A stretch of DNA of 22,026 bases from an uncultured Clostridia bacterium (GTDB lineage Bacteria > Bacillota > Clostridia > TANB77 > CAG-508): contig CAOTKV010000005.1 of assembly GCA_948530865.1 (NCBI GenBank), positions 80,402-102,427 on the forward strand, read 5' to 3'. The position numbers were made by a program, and so were the translations under genes. Under the pieces are notes generated by a model that did no database searches, was not told where the DNA came from, and saw only the letters and a program-made list of their open reading frames with translations. Positions 8,737 through 15,903 of this stretch are shown piece after piece; position 1 is the first letter of the stretch; each line of letters starts with the position of its first letter.

Positions 8737-9762
8737 CTAGTATTTTCCTTTTTTAAAATCATCATTTAATTTTTTACTTATATATTTCATTACTGAAATT
8801 ATTTTTGAATAATCCATTCTTGTAGGACCTATTATTCCTATTGTGCCAATATCTTTATCTTCTAATAAATGATTAAAAGTAACTATACTAAAGTTTTTTA
8901 ATTCTTCTTTTTCTGTTTCTTCACCAATATAAATATTAATATTATCTGCCATCCCTGCATTTAAAACATCAGCAACTAAATCTTTTGCATCTAGCACATT
9001 TAAAAAGTCTTTTGCAACATCAACCTTTTTAAATTCTGGCATATCCATTACATTATTAGTACCATCTAAATAAATTTGTTTTGATTTTAAAATTATTCTA
9101 TTTATTTCTTCAATAATTTTCTTTATAACATTTATTCCAGCATTTACTTCTGCCATAATAAATTCCTCTATTGGAGAATTTATTGTTTCTAATGGCATTC
9201 CAACTAATTTGTTTCTAAATAGATAAGTCAAATCTTCAACTTGAGACTCATCTAAATCTTCATCAAACTTAATTATAGATTCTCTAATTATTCCTGAATC
9301 AGTAAGAATTACTGCCATTAGGACTCTACTTCCTAGCAAAACAAATTTTATATCTATTATAGTATGATTATGCATATCTGGCGAAACAGATATTGTTGTA
9401 TAATGAGTTAATTCTGATAATGTTGTTGTAGCAATTTTGGTTAAATCTTCTAAAGCATTTACTCTTGTTTCTAATCTTTCTTTAATTATTTCCATTTCCT
9501 TTTTGCTTAATTTGTCATCTCTAACTAGTTCATCAACATAATATCTGTAACCTTTTTGGGAAGGAATACGTCCGCTTGATGTATGTGGTTTTTCTATATA
9601 GCCAATTTTTTCAAGCTCTGCCATCTCATTTCTAATTGTGGCACTACTACATTCTAATTCCTTAACTAGATTACCTGAACTAACTGGTTCTGCAGTATCA
9701 ATATATTCTTCTACTATTGCTTGCAGAATTTTTCTTTTTCTTTTATCTAATTCTTCCCCCAT
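8737..9762 (-). CDS. hrcA: Heat-inducible transcription repressor HrcA
   Basis: HrcA represses class I heat-shock genes by binding the CIRCE inverted repeat. The 341-residue protein has an N-terminal winged helix-turn-helix (about 1-75, with EPVSSGNLVKELECSSATIRNEMAELE) and the conserved TSSGRIPSQKGYRYYVD linker. The dimerisation and inserted domains follow. An ATG 15 bases upstream (9777) is in frame, but GAAGGGG at 9769-9775 lies between the two ATGs, 6 bases before the one at 9762, so 9762 is preferred. It is the first gene of the operon, next to a CIRCE-like site, so autoregulation is expected. Confidence 0.97.
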   Translation of the reverse strand: MGEELDKRKRKILQAIVEEYIDTAEPVSSGNLVKELECSSATIRNEMAELEKIGYIEKPHTSSGRIPSQKGYRYYVDELVRDDKLSKKEMEIIKERLETRVNALEDLTKIATTTLSELTHYTTISVSPDMHNHTIIDIKFVLLGSRVLMAVILTDSGIIRESIIKFDEDLDESQVEDLTYLFRNKLVGMPLETINSPIEEFIMAEVNAGINVIKKIIEEINRIILKSKQIYLDGTNNVMDMPEFKKVDVAKDFLNVLDAKDLVADVLNAGMADNINIYIGEETEKEELKNFSIVTFNHLLEDKDIGTIGIIGPTRMDYSKIISVMKYISKKLNDDFKKGKY

Positions 9763-9794
9763 GATTAACCCCTTCATTTAATTCTGAGTTAATT

Positions 9795-9821
9795 TTAGCA
9801 AACTTTATTTTTGACTGCTAA
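9795..9821. promoter_or_regulatory. Degenerate CIRCE operator
   Basis: TTAGCAAAC and GACTGCTAA are separated by exactly nine bases. Compared with the known consensus TTAGCACTC-N9-GAGTGCTAA, 7 of 9 and 8 of 9 positions match. It abuts the -10 box of the hrcA promoter and covers the expected transcription start, as CIRCE usually does. Confidence 0.85.
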
Positions 9822-9822
9822 T

Positions 9823-9851
9823 ATAATATAACTTTATTTTCTCTTTGTCAA
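9823..9851 (-). promoter_or_regulatory. Sigma-A promoter of the hrcA operon
   Basis: TTGACA (9846-9851) and TATTAT (9823-9828) are 17 bases apart on the minus strand, directly behind the hemW stop codon. The start site should fall around 9816, inside the CIRCE element, giving a short leader of about 55 nt. Confidence 0.85.
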
Positions 9852-9858
9852 GTAATTT

Positions 9859-10986
9859 TTATACAAATTCTTCAAATACTATATTAGCAAAATCTAATCC
9901 TTTTTTAGTTAATTTTATATTGTCTAAATCCACTTCAATTAAACCTTTTTCTACAAGATTATCGATTTCAAATCTAAAATAAAATAAAGGATTTATTCTA
10001 AACTTTTTTTCAAATTTTGATATTGAAACTCCACTTATTTTTCTAAGTCCAATTAGCATATATTCTTTAGCCTGACTTTCCCTTTCTTGAACTTCATTAA
10101 TTATTATATTTTTTTCTAAACAATTCTCATTTTCGATATATTTATCTAATTTGTCAATATTAGAAAATCTTTTTCTATTAAAATAAGAATGTGACGCAAG
10201 TCCCATTCCGATATATTCTTCCTGATTCCAACAATCTAAATTATGCTTTGATTCATATCCTTTTTTTGCAAAATTGGAAATTTCATATTGTATAAATCCA
10301 TTCTTTTCTAAAATAGTCTTAGTTTTCCAATACATATTTCTTTCATCATCTTCACTTGGCATAGTAAGAATTTCACTATCAATCAATCTTTGAATTTCAG
10401 TATTTTCTTCTACAATTAATGAATATATTGAAATATGTTTTGGATTTAAGCTAATAACTTTGTTTATACTATCAATTACATCACTTTCTGTTTGATTTGG
10501 AATTCCCAACATTAAATCTACATTTATATTATTATAACCAACTTCTTTAGCTAAATTATATGTATTTAGAAATTCTTCATAATTATGTATTCTACCAATT
10601 AGTTTTAAAATCTCATTATTGGTTGATTGTAGTCCTATACTTATTCTATTTATTCCTGAATTTTTGTAATCAATAAGTTTCTCCTTGGTTACAGTTCCTG
10701 GATTTACTTCAATTGTTACTTCAGCATTTTTTGAAACTTTAAAAACCTCTTTTATGGTTTGAATAATTTTTACTATATATTTAGAATCTGGAACTGATGG
10801 AGTACCACCACCAATATATATTGTTGTAACTTCTTTTACAGCATATACACTTTTACTTTTTATTTCTTTTATTAATACATCAAAATATTTATCAATTTTC
10901 TCCATACATGGAAATGATACAAAATCGCAATATTTACATTTACTAATACAAAATGGTATATGTACATATATTCCAAATCTATCCAT
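9859..10986 (-). CDS. hemW: HemW-type radical SAM protein
   Basis: HemW is a radical SAM protein related to coproporphyrinogen III dehydrogenase HemN, thought to bind haem and act in haem insertion or trafficking rather than coproporphyrinogen oxidation. The 375 residues begin MDRFGIYVHIPFC, with the cluster cysteines C13, C17 and C20 in CxxxCxxC followed by DF. IYIGGGTPS and IEVNPGT are the usual SAM-binding stretches. A HemW-like C-terminal winged region follows. Upstream in-frame ATGs exist (the farthest at 11037) but lie inside whiA. The ATG at 10986 has GAGGAG 7 bases upstream and overlaps the whiA stop by 8 bases, suggesting translational coupling. It is the last gene of a prmC-whiA-hemW run. 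Confidence 0.92.
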   Translation of the reverse strand: MDRFGIYVHIPFCISKCKYCDFVSFPCMEKIDKYFDVLIKEIKSKSVYAVKEVTTIYIGGGTPSVPDSKYIVKIIQTIKEVFKVSKNAEVTIEVNPGTVTKEKLIDYKNSGINRISIGLQSTNNEILKLIGRIHNYEEFLNTYNLAKEVGYNNINVDLMLGIPNQTESDVIDSINKVISLNPKHISIYSLIVEENTEIQRLIDSEILTMPSEDDERNMYWKTKTILEKNGFIQYEISNFAKKGYESKHNLDCWNQEEYIGMGLASHSYFNRKRFSNIDKLDKYIENENCLEKNIIINEVQERESQAKEYMLIGLRKISGVSISKFEKKFRINPLFYFRFEIDNLVEKGLIEVDLDNIKLTKKGLDFANIVFEEFV

Positions 10987-11837
10987 TTTTAAGCTCCTCT
11001 GCATATTCATGAATTTTTTGTAATCTATGATTAACACCAGATTTTCCTATTGGATTTTCTAATTTTTCTCCTAAAGCTTTTAAACTAGCATCAGGATTTT
11101 CTAATCTTAAAATTGCAATTTCTTTTAAATAATCTGGCATTTCTTCAAATTTATTAAGTTTTTGAATTAATTTTATATCATTTATTTGATTTACTGAGGC
11201 ATTAACAATCTTATTCAAGTTTGCTGTTTCGCAATTTACTAATCTATTAACATTATTTTTTATTTCTTTAGTTATTCTAATATCTTCAAAAGATAACATT
11301 GCTTTACTAGCTCCAATTAACGCCAAAAATTTAGAAATCTCTTCTCCATCTTTTATATATAATATTATTTTTTTATCTTGCTCTAAAATTTTTAAATATA
11401 CTCCAAAACTTTTACATATATTCAAAATGTATTCTGCATTATTTTTTTCTTGAAAAATAATTTCTAAATGATATTGTTTTTCAGGATTTGTTATAGATCC
11501 CGCTCCCATAAATACACCTTTTACAATTGATTTTTGAATCTCTTGAGTTGATGTTATTTTAAGTTGCATATATTTTTCAATATCTTGATTTTTTATAATT
11601 TTTGCAACAAATGTTTTTCCTTTTATTAAAGGTTCATATTCAATTTGCAAACTAAAAAGAATTCTATAAAATCTTTCAATAGTAAATTCATTTTCAGTAA
11701 CAAATTCTAATATATTATCATTATTCGTTGTATTTCCTGTTAAAATATAACCTAGAAATTCTGCTTCCAGATTTCCGGATATCTTTCCAATTATTAGCTT
11801 TACTTAATTCTTCTTTTATATCTGATGAAAAAGACAT
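10979..11837 (-). pseudogene. whiA: WhiA, sporulation/division regulator homologue, frameshifted
   Basis: WhiA is a DNA-binding protein with a LAGLIDADG-like N-terminal part and a C-terminal helix-turn-helix, needed for sporulation in actinobacteria and linked to division in Firmicutes. The family start MSFSSDIKEELSK begins at an ATG at 11837, but that frame stops after 38 codons at 11721. The conserved continuation, GNLEAEFLGYILTG and onward, is in the next frame and runs intact to 10979, including VKGVFMGAGSITNP and the end LGEKLENPIGKSGVNHRLQKIHE. The total span of 859 bases is 286 codons plus one base, so a single extra base (or two missing) between about 11771 and 11805 explains it. The rest shows no decay, so a recent mutation or an assembly error are both possible. 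No classic slippery heptamer is seen. It lies 19 bases after prmC. Confidence 0.85.
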
Positions 11838-11856
11838 TTTATTTCATTCCCCTACT

Positions 11857-12717
11857 TTAAATTTGAGCTATTATTACTCTATCATTTCCTGACAAATCTT
11901 TTTTTGAATAAATATTTTTATATCCATTTTTCTCTAATAAATCTTCAACAAGTTTCTTTTGATTATATCCTATCTCAAAAGCTAAATATCCATTTGGATT
12001 CAAATATTTTTTTGCATTATTTATTATTTGTTTGTAAAAATACAAACCATCTTCTCCACCATCTAATGCTATATGTGGCTCTTTTCTTACTTCTTCTGAA
12101 AGACCTTCTATTGTTTTCGTCTCTATGTATGGTGGATTTGACACAATAATATCAAACTTATATGATTCATTGATATTTTTGAATATGTCTGATTTTAAAA
12201 ATACAACTTTACTACAATTTTGCATAGCATTTTCTTCTGCTATCTTTAGAGCTTTATCACTTATATCACTACCATAAACTAATATTCTATTTGAATCTAA
12301 AATCTTTGATAATGATATAGCTATTGCTCCACTTCCTGTGCATAAATCTAATACATACATATTTTTTTCTTTAAACTCTTTTTTTAAAGAATTTATAATT
12401 GTAAGCACTTCTTCAACTAAGTTCTCTGTATCTGGTTGTGGTATTAAAACATTGTTATCTACATAAAAATCAAATCCCATAAATTCTTGATTATTTATAA
12501 TATATTGAATCGGTTCATGATTTTTTAGTAATTCTATTTTTTCTAAATATAATTTAGATATTTTATCATTTATTTCATTTTCTCCATTGATAATTAATTT
12601 CTCTTTAGTTATGCCTAAAATATGAGATAATAGAATTTTTGCTTTTAATGATGCCTCTTCTATACCTGATTGTTTTAAATTTTCAATTGCATTTTTTAAA
12701 ATATCTTTTATTTTCAT
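11857..12717 (-). CDS. prmC: Release factor glutamine methyltransferase PrmC
   Basis: PrmC (HemK) methylates the glutamine of the GGQ motif of peptide-chain release factors RF1 and RF2, raising termination efficiency. The 286 residues show an N-terminal helical domain (1-80) and the family stretch YIINNQEFMGFDFYVDNNVL. The SAM-binding motif DLCTGSGAIA lies at about 124-133 and the catalytic NPPY at 194-197. In LIPQPDTENL the usual Arg (PRPETE) is Gln. The release-factor gene prfA, often next door, is not in the window. The Shine-Dalgarno before the ATG at 12717 is weak. The gene begins 20 bases after the ART/RyR gene and is followed by whiA and hemW, so these may form one transcript. Confidence 0.95.
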   Translation of the reverse strand: MKIKDILKNAIENLKQSGIEEASLKAKILLSHILGITKEKLIINGENEINDKISKLYLEKIELLKNHEPIQYIINNQEFMGFDFYVDNNVLIPQPDTENLVEEVLTIINSLKKEFKEKNMYVLDLCTGSGAIAISLSKILDSNRILVYGSDISDKALKIAEENAMQNCSKVVFLKSDIFKNINESYKFDIIVSNPPYIETKTIEGLSEEVRKEPHIALDGGEDGLYFYKQIINNAKKYLNPNGYLAFEIGYNQKKLVEDLLEKNGYKNIYSKKDLSGNDRVIIAQI

Positions 12718-12737
12718 AAAATCACACTTTCATTTTA

Positions 12738-13733
12738 TTATCTACCATCATCATTTGGCATATCATAATTTGTTCTTTCTTGATTTTTATATTTTTCAAT
12801 TTCTGAGAAAATATTATAAACTTCTATTTTATCATATTCTTTTAACTTATCACTTAAATTTTTATAAGGAGTTCTTATTTCATCTTCCCACCATCTTACT
12901 CTTTGAGATGGAATAATATATTTACCTTCTTGCATAGTGCAAAGGCTTAACATATATTCATTCCAATTATTTCTTCTATTATGCTCTGCAATTTCAAGTG
13001 CTCTAATAAGTTCTTCATCTTCTAAACCTAGTTGTTTGGTTAAACCTGCATCTTGCATAATATAAAAAGTTTCTAATACAGTTTTATTAATTTCTGTTTT
13101 ATATACATCATCTGTTTTACTATAATCTAATTTATTATATTTATTAATATTCTTTACATCCTCTTCAGCAATTTCAAGTGCTCCATCCATATGTATCTTT
13201 GCTCGCCAATGTATTCGCCCTTGGCACTCACACCATTTTTTATGTTCGTATTCTGCTAATTCTTCTATAACCTTTTCTTTATCTAAAGTTTCTGGTTCCA
13301 CTTCTAGTTCTGTAATATTAGTTTCTACTACTTTATATTGATTTTCTTCACTTTCTGTTAAACAATCTTTTAAATTTTCTAAAGAAACACTATTTTGAAT
13401 ATTTGATTTTTCTACAAGTTTGACTATTCTTACATTATCTGGTGAAATTTTTCTCTCAGTAAAAAAGTCTCCTGCACTATCATATCTTTGTATATATTCT
13501 ATTCCTTCTAAATCAAATGCTACAATTGCAAGATCATCAAATGAAGTATTTTCATATAATCTATTTTTCCATGTAGGTATAGCTTTTAAACTAGTAGTAA
13601 AACATAGTAATTTTTTATATTCATCTACACTATAACTTCTACGCCCTATTCTAGGTTCTAGCCCATATTTTTGTATATTACACAAATTTGATTTTTTAGT
13701 TATATGATATGCTGTTTTATATTTATTTTCCAT
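12738..13733 (-). CDS. Putative ADP-ribosyltransferase-like protein with RyR-like repeats
   Basis: No exact family is recognised for this 331-residue protein. Residues 6-107 have the layout of ART-fold domains of the DarT/phage type: YHITKKSNLCNIQKYGLEPRI (His10), LCFTT at 43-47, a VAFDLEG strand, and FFTERKISPDNVRIV, where E93 would be the catalytic glutamate. Two later segments resemble RyR domains, small modules thought to bind nucleotide derivatives. One is at about 155-230 (LAEYEHKKW...); the clearer one is at about 240-312 (ELIRALEIAEHNRRNNW... TPYKNLSDKLKEYDK). Both assignments come from motif shape alone. The ATG at 13733 is preferred over 13778 because GGAG lies 5 bases upstream. It has no signal peptide, so is cytoplasmic. 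It lies between the structured RNA and prmC, with a 20-base gap to the latter. Confidence 0.55.
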   Translation of the reverse strand: MENKYKTAYHITKKSNLCNIQKYGLEPRIGRRSYSVDEYKKLLCFTTSLKAIPTWKNRLYENTSFDDLAIVAFDLEGIEYIQRYDSAGDFFTERKISPDNVRIVKLVEKSNIQNSVSLENLKDCLTESEENQYKVVETNITELEVEPETLDKEKVIEELAEYEHKKWCECQGRIHWRAKIHMDGALEIAEEDVKNINKYNKLDYSKTDDVYKTEINKTVLETFYIMQDAGLTKQLGLEDEELIRALEIAEHNRRNNWNEYMLSLCTMQEGKYIIPSQRVRWWEDEIRTPYKNLSDKLKEYDKIEVYNIFSEIEKYKNQERTNYDMPNDDGR

Positions 13734-13820
13734 ATATTCTCCAAAACTATTACTAATTATTATCAATATTTTTATCACATTTTATAAAAAAATGCAACGA
13801 ATATAAATATATACAGGCAT

Positions 13821-14012
13821 AAAAAAACCCCACGTCTAAGCCGTAAGGTGAAAAGAATTTTTATGGACCTGTACTCTCACAGGTGGGTGCCGTCCTAAAT
13901 ATTCCTGGGTTTCTTACATAAATGCAAGCATACACGCCATACTCAGAGATGAGGCTCCCTTATCCAAAACTTTGTAGGTTCTAAAAATTCTGTCTATACG
14001 CACTACGCAGGG
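13821..14012 (-). ncRNA. Structured RNA of about 190 nt, candidate 6S RNA
   Basis: On the minus strand the ends pair: CCCTGCGT (14005-14012) with ACGTGGGG (13828-13835), the latter followed by seven T residues (13821-13827) as in a terminator. Inside, AGAATTTTTA (13982-13991) pairs perfectly with TAAAAATTCT (13854-13863). Local hairpins include ACCTGT/ACAGGT (13867-13884), CTTGCAT/ATGTAAG and CTCA/TGAG. The base composition is richer in G+C than the surroundings. No open reading frame of note lies within. Length, terminator, long base stem and large interior suit a 6S (SsrS) RNA, which binds sigma-A RNA polymerase, but this identity rests on general resemblance. Other long RNAs are possible. 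The promoter is not clear. Confidence 0.75.
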
Positions 14013-14168
14013 AAAATTATTATTTAATTCATATTGTATTTATATATTACCATATATCTTTTATAGTTTCAAATTTATTTTTTACCATATTTTCTAATTT
14101 AATTCATATTATCTCTAATTTTTATATTACTATTCTTTTTATCTACTTTTTTCACATTAATAGAGTAT
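14013..14168. other. AT-rich spacer, no gene seen
   Basis: This stretch separates the structured RNA from the radical SAM gene. It has no credible coding frame and no convincing -35/-10 pair for the RNA, although its promoter should lie here. Confidence 0.5.
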
Positions 14169-14197
14169 TTGAATTTATCATAAAAATATGCTATAAT
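14169..14197 (+). promoter_or_regulatory. Consensus-like plus-strand promoter with no downstream gene
   Basis: TTGAAT (14169-14174), 17 bases, then TATAAT (14192-14197). The expected start, near 14204, falls on the first bases of a terminator-like hairpin pointing the same way. Any transcript running on would be antisense to the radical SAM gene. In DNA this AT-rich a chance match is possible. Confidence 0.4.
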
Positions 14198-14202
14198 TAA
14201 TT

Positions 14203-14233
14203 AATATTGTGAGTTTTTTCACAATATTTTTTT
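14203..14233 (+). terminator. Hairpin with T run facing the 3' end of the radical SAM gene
   Basis: AATATTGTGA (14203-14212) pairs with TCACAATATT (14219-14228), followed by a run of seven T in the plus direction. It overlaps the stop codon of the minus-strand radical SAM gene; on that strand no T run follows, so it would end plus-strand transcripts better. Confidence 0.5.
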
Positions 14234-15127
14234 ATTATTTCCTTCAAAGTCTGGAACATATTGTTCTTCATTATCTTCTAAATCTTGCATATATCCATTA
14301 AAATTTAAATCAAAAACATATTGCTCAATTTCTTCATATTCTTCAATACTTAACTTTCTATTTATATCAGTTGTATCTAAAGCTTTATATGTTGGAAAAT
14401 ATTGAGCCATTAAACTTAAATAAACATTTTCATCTATATTCTCTTTAATCCATTTTAAAACATTTTTGCTATTTTCTATATGATTTGGCAAAACTAAATG
14501 TCTAATTATCATCCCTTTCTTTATAATACCATTTTCATCAAACTCTGGATCCCCAACTTGTCTATACATTTCTTTTATTGCATTTTCCGCAAATTCTTTA
14601 TAATTATTTACTCCTGATAGTTTTTTGGCAAGTTCATTATCAAAATATTTAAAATCTGGCAAATAAACATCTATATATCCCTCAAGTAATTTTAAACTTT
14701 CTACTTTTTCATATCCGCTTGAATTATAAACTATTGGAATTTTCAGTCCATTTTTTCTAGCTAATTTTATTGCTTCTATTATTTGAGGTATGTACATAAA
14801 ACCAGTTACTAAATTAATATTATTGGCTTTTTCATTTTGAAGTCTAAAAAACTCTTCTGCCAAATTTTCTATTTCAATTTCTTTTCCTAAACATTCTTGG
14901 CTCACTTTATAATTTTGACAGAATTTGCATAACATATTACATCCTGAAAAAAATACTGTTCCTGATCCATTTTTACCACTTATACATGGCTCTTCATAAT
15001 AATGCAAATTTGCTAATGCTATTTTTACTTTATTTGATGCTTTACATCTTCCAATCTCATTATCTAACCTATTTACATTACATTCATGAGGACATAAAGT
15101 ACATTTTTCTAATATTTTTAAATCCAT
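14219..15127 (-). CDS. PflA-like radical SAM protein (COG1313/PflX type)
   Basis: The 302-residue protein belongs to the group of pyruvate formate-lyase-activase-like radical SAM proteins whose role is unsettled. The cluster motif is FFSGCNMLCKFCQNY with C63, C67 and C70 (CxxxCxxC). The N-terminus carries extra cysteines, C9, C12, C16 and C28, in the C-x2-C-x3-C pattern CTLCPHEC followed by GRC, typical of this subgroup and possibly a second metal site. YNSSGYE, DVYLPDFKYF and IIRHLVLPNH are further family stretches. The acidic C-terminus is long. GAAGG lies 8 bases before the ATG at 15127. The gene has its own promoter and no co-directional partner, so its substrate cannot be guessed from context. 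Confidence 0.88.
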   Translation of the reverse strand: MDLKILEKCTLCPHECNVNRLDNEIGRCKASNKVKIALANLHYYEEPCISGKNGSGTVFFSGCNMLCKFCQNYKVSQECLGKEIEIENLAEEFFRLQNEKANNINLVTGFMYIPQIIEAIKLARKNGLKIPIVYNSSGYEKVESLKLLEGYIDVYLPDFKYFDNELAKKLSGVNNYKEFAENAIKEMYRQVGDPEFDENGIIKKGMIIRHLVLPNHIENSKNVLKWIKENIDENVYLSLMAQYFPTYKALDTTDINRKLSIEEYEEIEQYVFDLNFNGYMQDLEDNEEQYVPDFEGNNKKIL

Positions 15128-15156
15128 ATTAGTTACCTTCTTTCTTTAGACTTTAT

Positions 15157-15185
15157 ATTATAACAATAATTTTATGATATTTCAA
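15157..15185 (-). promoter_or_regulatory. Sigma-A promoter for the radical SAM gene
   Basis: TTGAAA (15180-15185), 17 bases, then TATAAT (15157-15162) with TGT directly before it on the minus strand (extended -10). The start is expected near 15150, about 23 bases before the ATG. Confidence 0.8.
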
Positions 15186-15204
15186 TTAATCACACTTATT
15201 ATCA

Positions 15205-15233
15205 TTGAATATTGTCTCAAAGCATGTTATACT
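15205..15233 (+). promoter_or_regulatory. Sigma-A promoter for the orphan membrane protein
   Basis: TTGAAT (15205-15210), 17 bases, then TATACT (15228-15233) with TGT directly before it. The two divergent -35 boxes here are only 19 bases apart. The leader would be about 83 nt. Confidence 0.7.
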
Positions 15234-15322
15234 ATTTATGTTAACATTATTTTCTGAGTTTGCAGTATCTCAGTATAAAATATATATGTCACTATTGTTT
15301 TCTAATTAGAAAGGAGTATCAT

Positions 15323-15850
15323 ATGTATCAAGAAATAAAAAATGCCTGTAAACTTTGTTGGAGTGAAACTCTTCGGATCTTTGGTTGTATGTTTTTAATT
15401 TCATTAGTTATCTTTATAGGATATTATACCTATAAAGGTGGCTGGAATAATACACTCCACTATCCTGAAGAAAGTTATAAGCAACTCGAAACTGAAGCCA
15501 ATCGAATTTTCAATCTCTTAAAAGAACATGAGAATTTTGAATCTGAGTACAAGTATATTATAACTAAATACTCAAGTGATACCAATAATCTCAATTTTTG
15601 CATTTATGGGGAGAATAATACTTCAGCAAATGTATATATAACTTCTCTTGGCTCATCAGATTCTGATATTACAATCCATAGAGAATGCAAGAGCTTTGCT
15701 TCTCATTTCATTAAAGATTTGGTTTCTCTTATAGTCTTCCCTATATTGATAGGAGGATTATCAATTATTATACTACTGCCAATGTCTTTAGTTATATGGT
15801 TTGTAGCATTTATTATTCATAAAATAACTTTATTAATCTTAAGAAAATAG
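15323..15850 (+). CDS. Orphan membrane protein of unknown function
   Basis: This 175-residue protein is not recognised. A hydrophobic helix lies at about 20-37 (IFGCMFLISLVIFIGYY), then a polar extracellular-type or cytoplasmic domain at about 38-130. A long hydrophobic stretch at about 133-173 may hold one or two helices, and the protein ends in a basic LRK. The polar domain has a helical part (YKQLETEANRIFNLLKEHE) and a beta-rich part. Start: an in-frame ATG at 15260 exists but lacks a Shine-Dalgarno. The ATG at 15323 has AAGGAG 6 bases upstream and is used here. It is one of only two credible plus-strand genes, with its own promoter and terminator, so no partner is indicated. Confidence 0.8.
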   Translation: MYQEIKNACKLCWSETLRIFGCMFLISLVIFIGYYTYKGGWNNTLHYPEESYKQLETEANRIFNLLKEHENFESEYKYIITKYSSDTNNLNFCIYGENNTSANVYITSLGSSDSDITIHRECKSFASHFIKDLVSLIVFPILIGGLSIIILLPMSLVIWFVAFIIHKITLLILRK

Positions 15851-15867
15851 TAAAAAAAAAATACTGC

Positions 15868-15901
15868 CTAAAAAGGGTGACCCTAAGGTCACCCTTTTTA
15901 G
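15868..15901. terminator. Bidirectional terminator
   Basis: A perfect 15-bp stem (15868-15882 with 15887-15901) with loop CTAA contains GGGTGACC/GGTCACCC. Ten A residues precede it, so on the minus strand the hairpin is followed by ten T. It serves the convergent membrane protein and metallo-beta-lactamase-fold genes. Confidence 0.9.
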
Positions 15902-15903
15902 TA

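Noticed and set aside
10987..11037. N-terminal extension of hemW (start at 11037)
   Set aside because: It lies within whiA and has no matching Shine-Dalgarno; the family start MDRFGIYVHIPFC follows GAGGAG exactly.
10979..11650. Shorter whiA reading beginning with TTG at 11650
   Set aside because: There is no ribosome-binding site, and the conserved WhiA sequence continues upstream in the same frame to the frameshift.
13769..13797. TTGCAT with a weak -10 before the ART/RyR gene
   Set aside because: The spacing or the -10 match is poor in every arrangement, so it was not listed as a promoter.
13940..13965. GATGAGGCTCCC on the plus strand, resembling part of the M-box magnesium riboswitch
   Set aside because: The rest of the M-box is absent, there is no plus-strand gene downstream, and the pairing and T run fit a minus-strand RNA.
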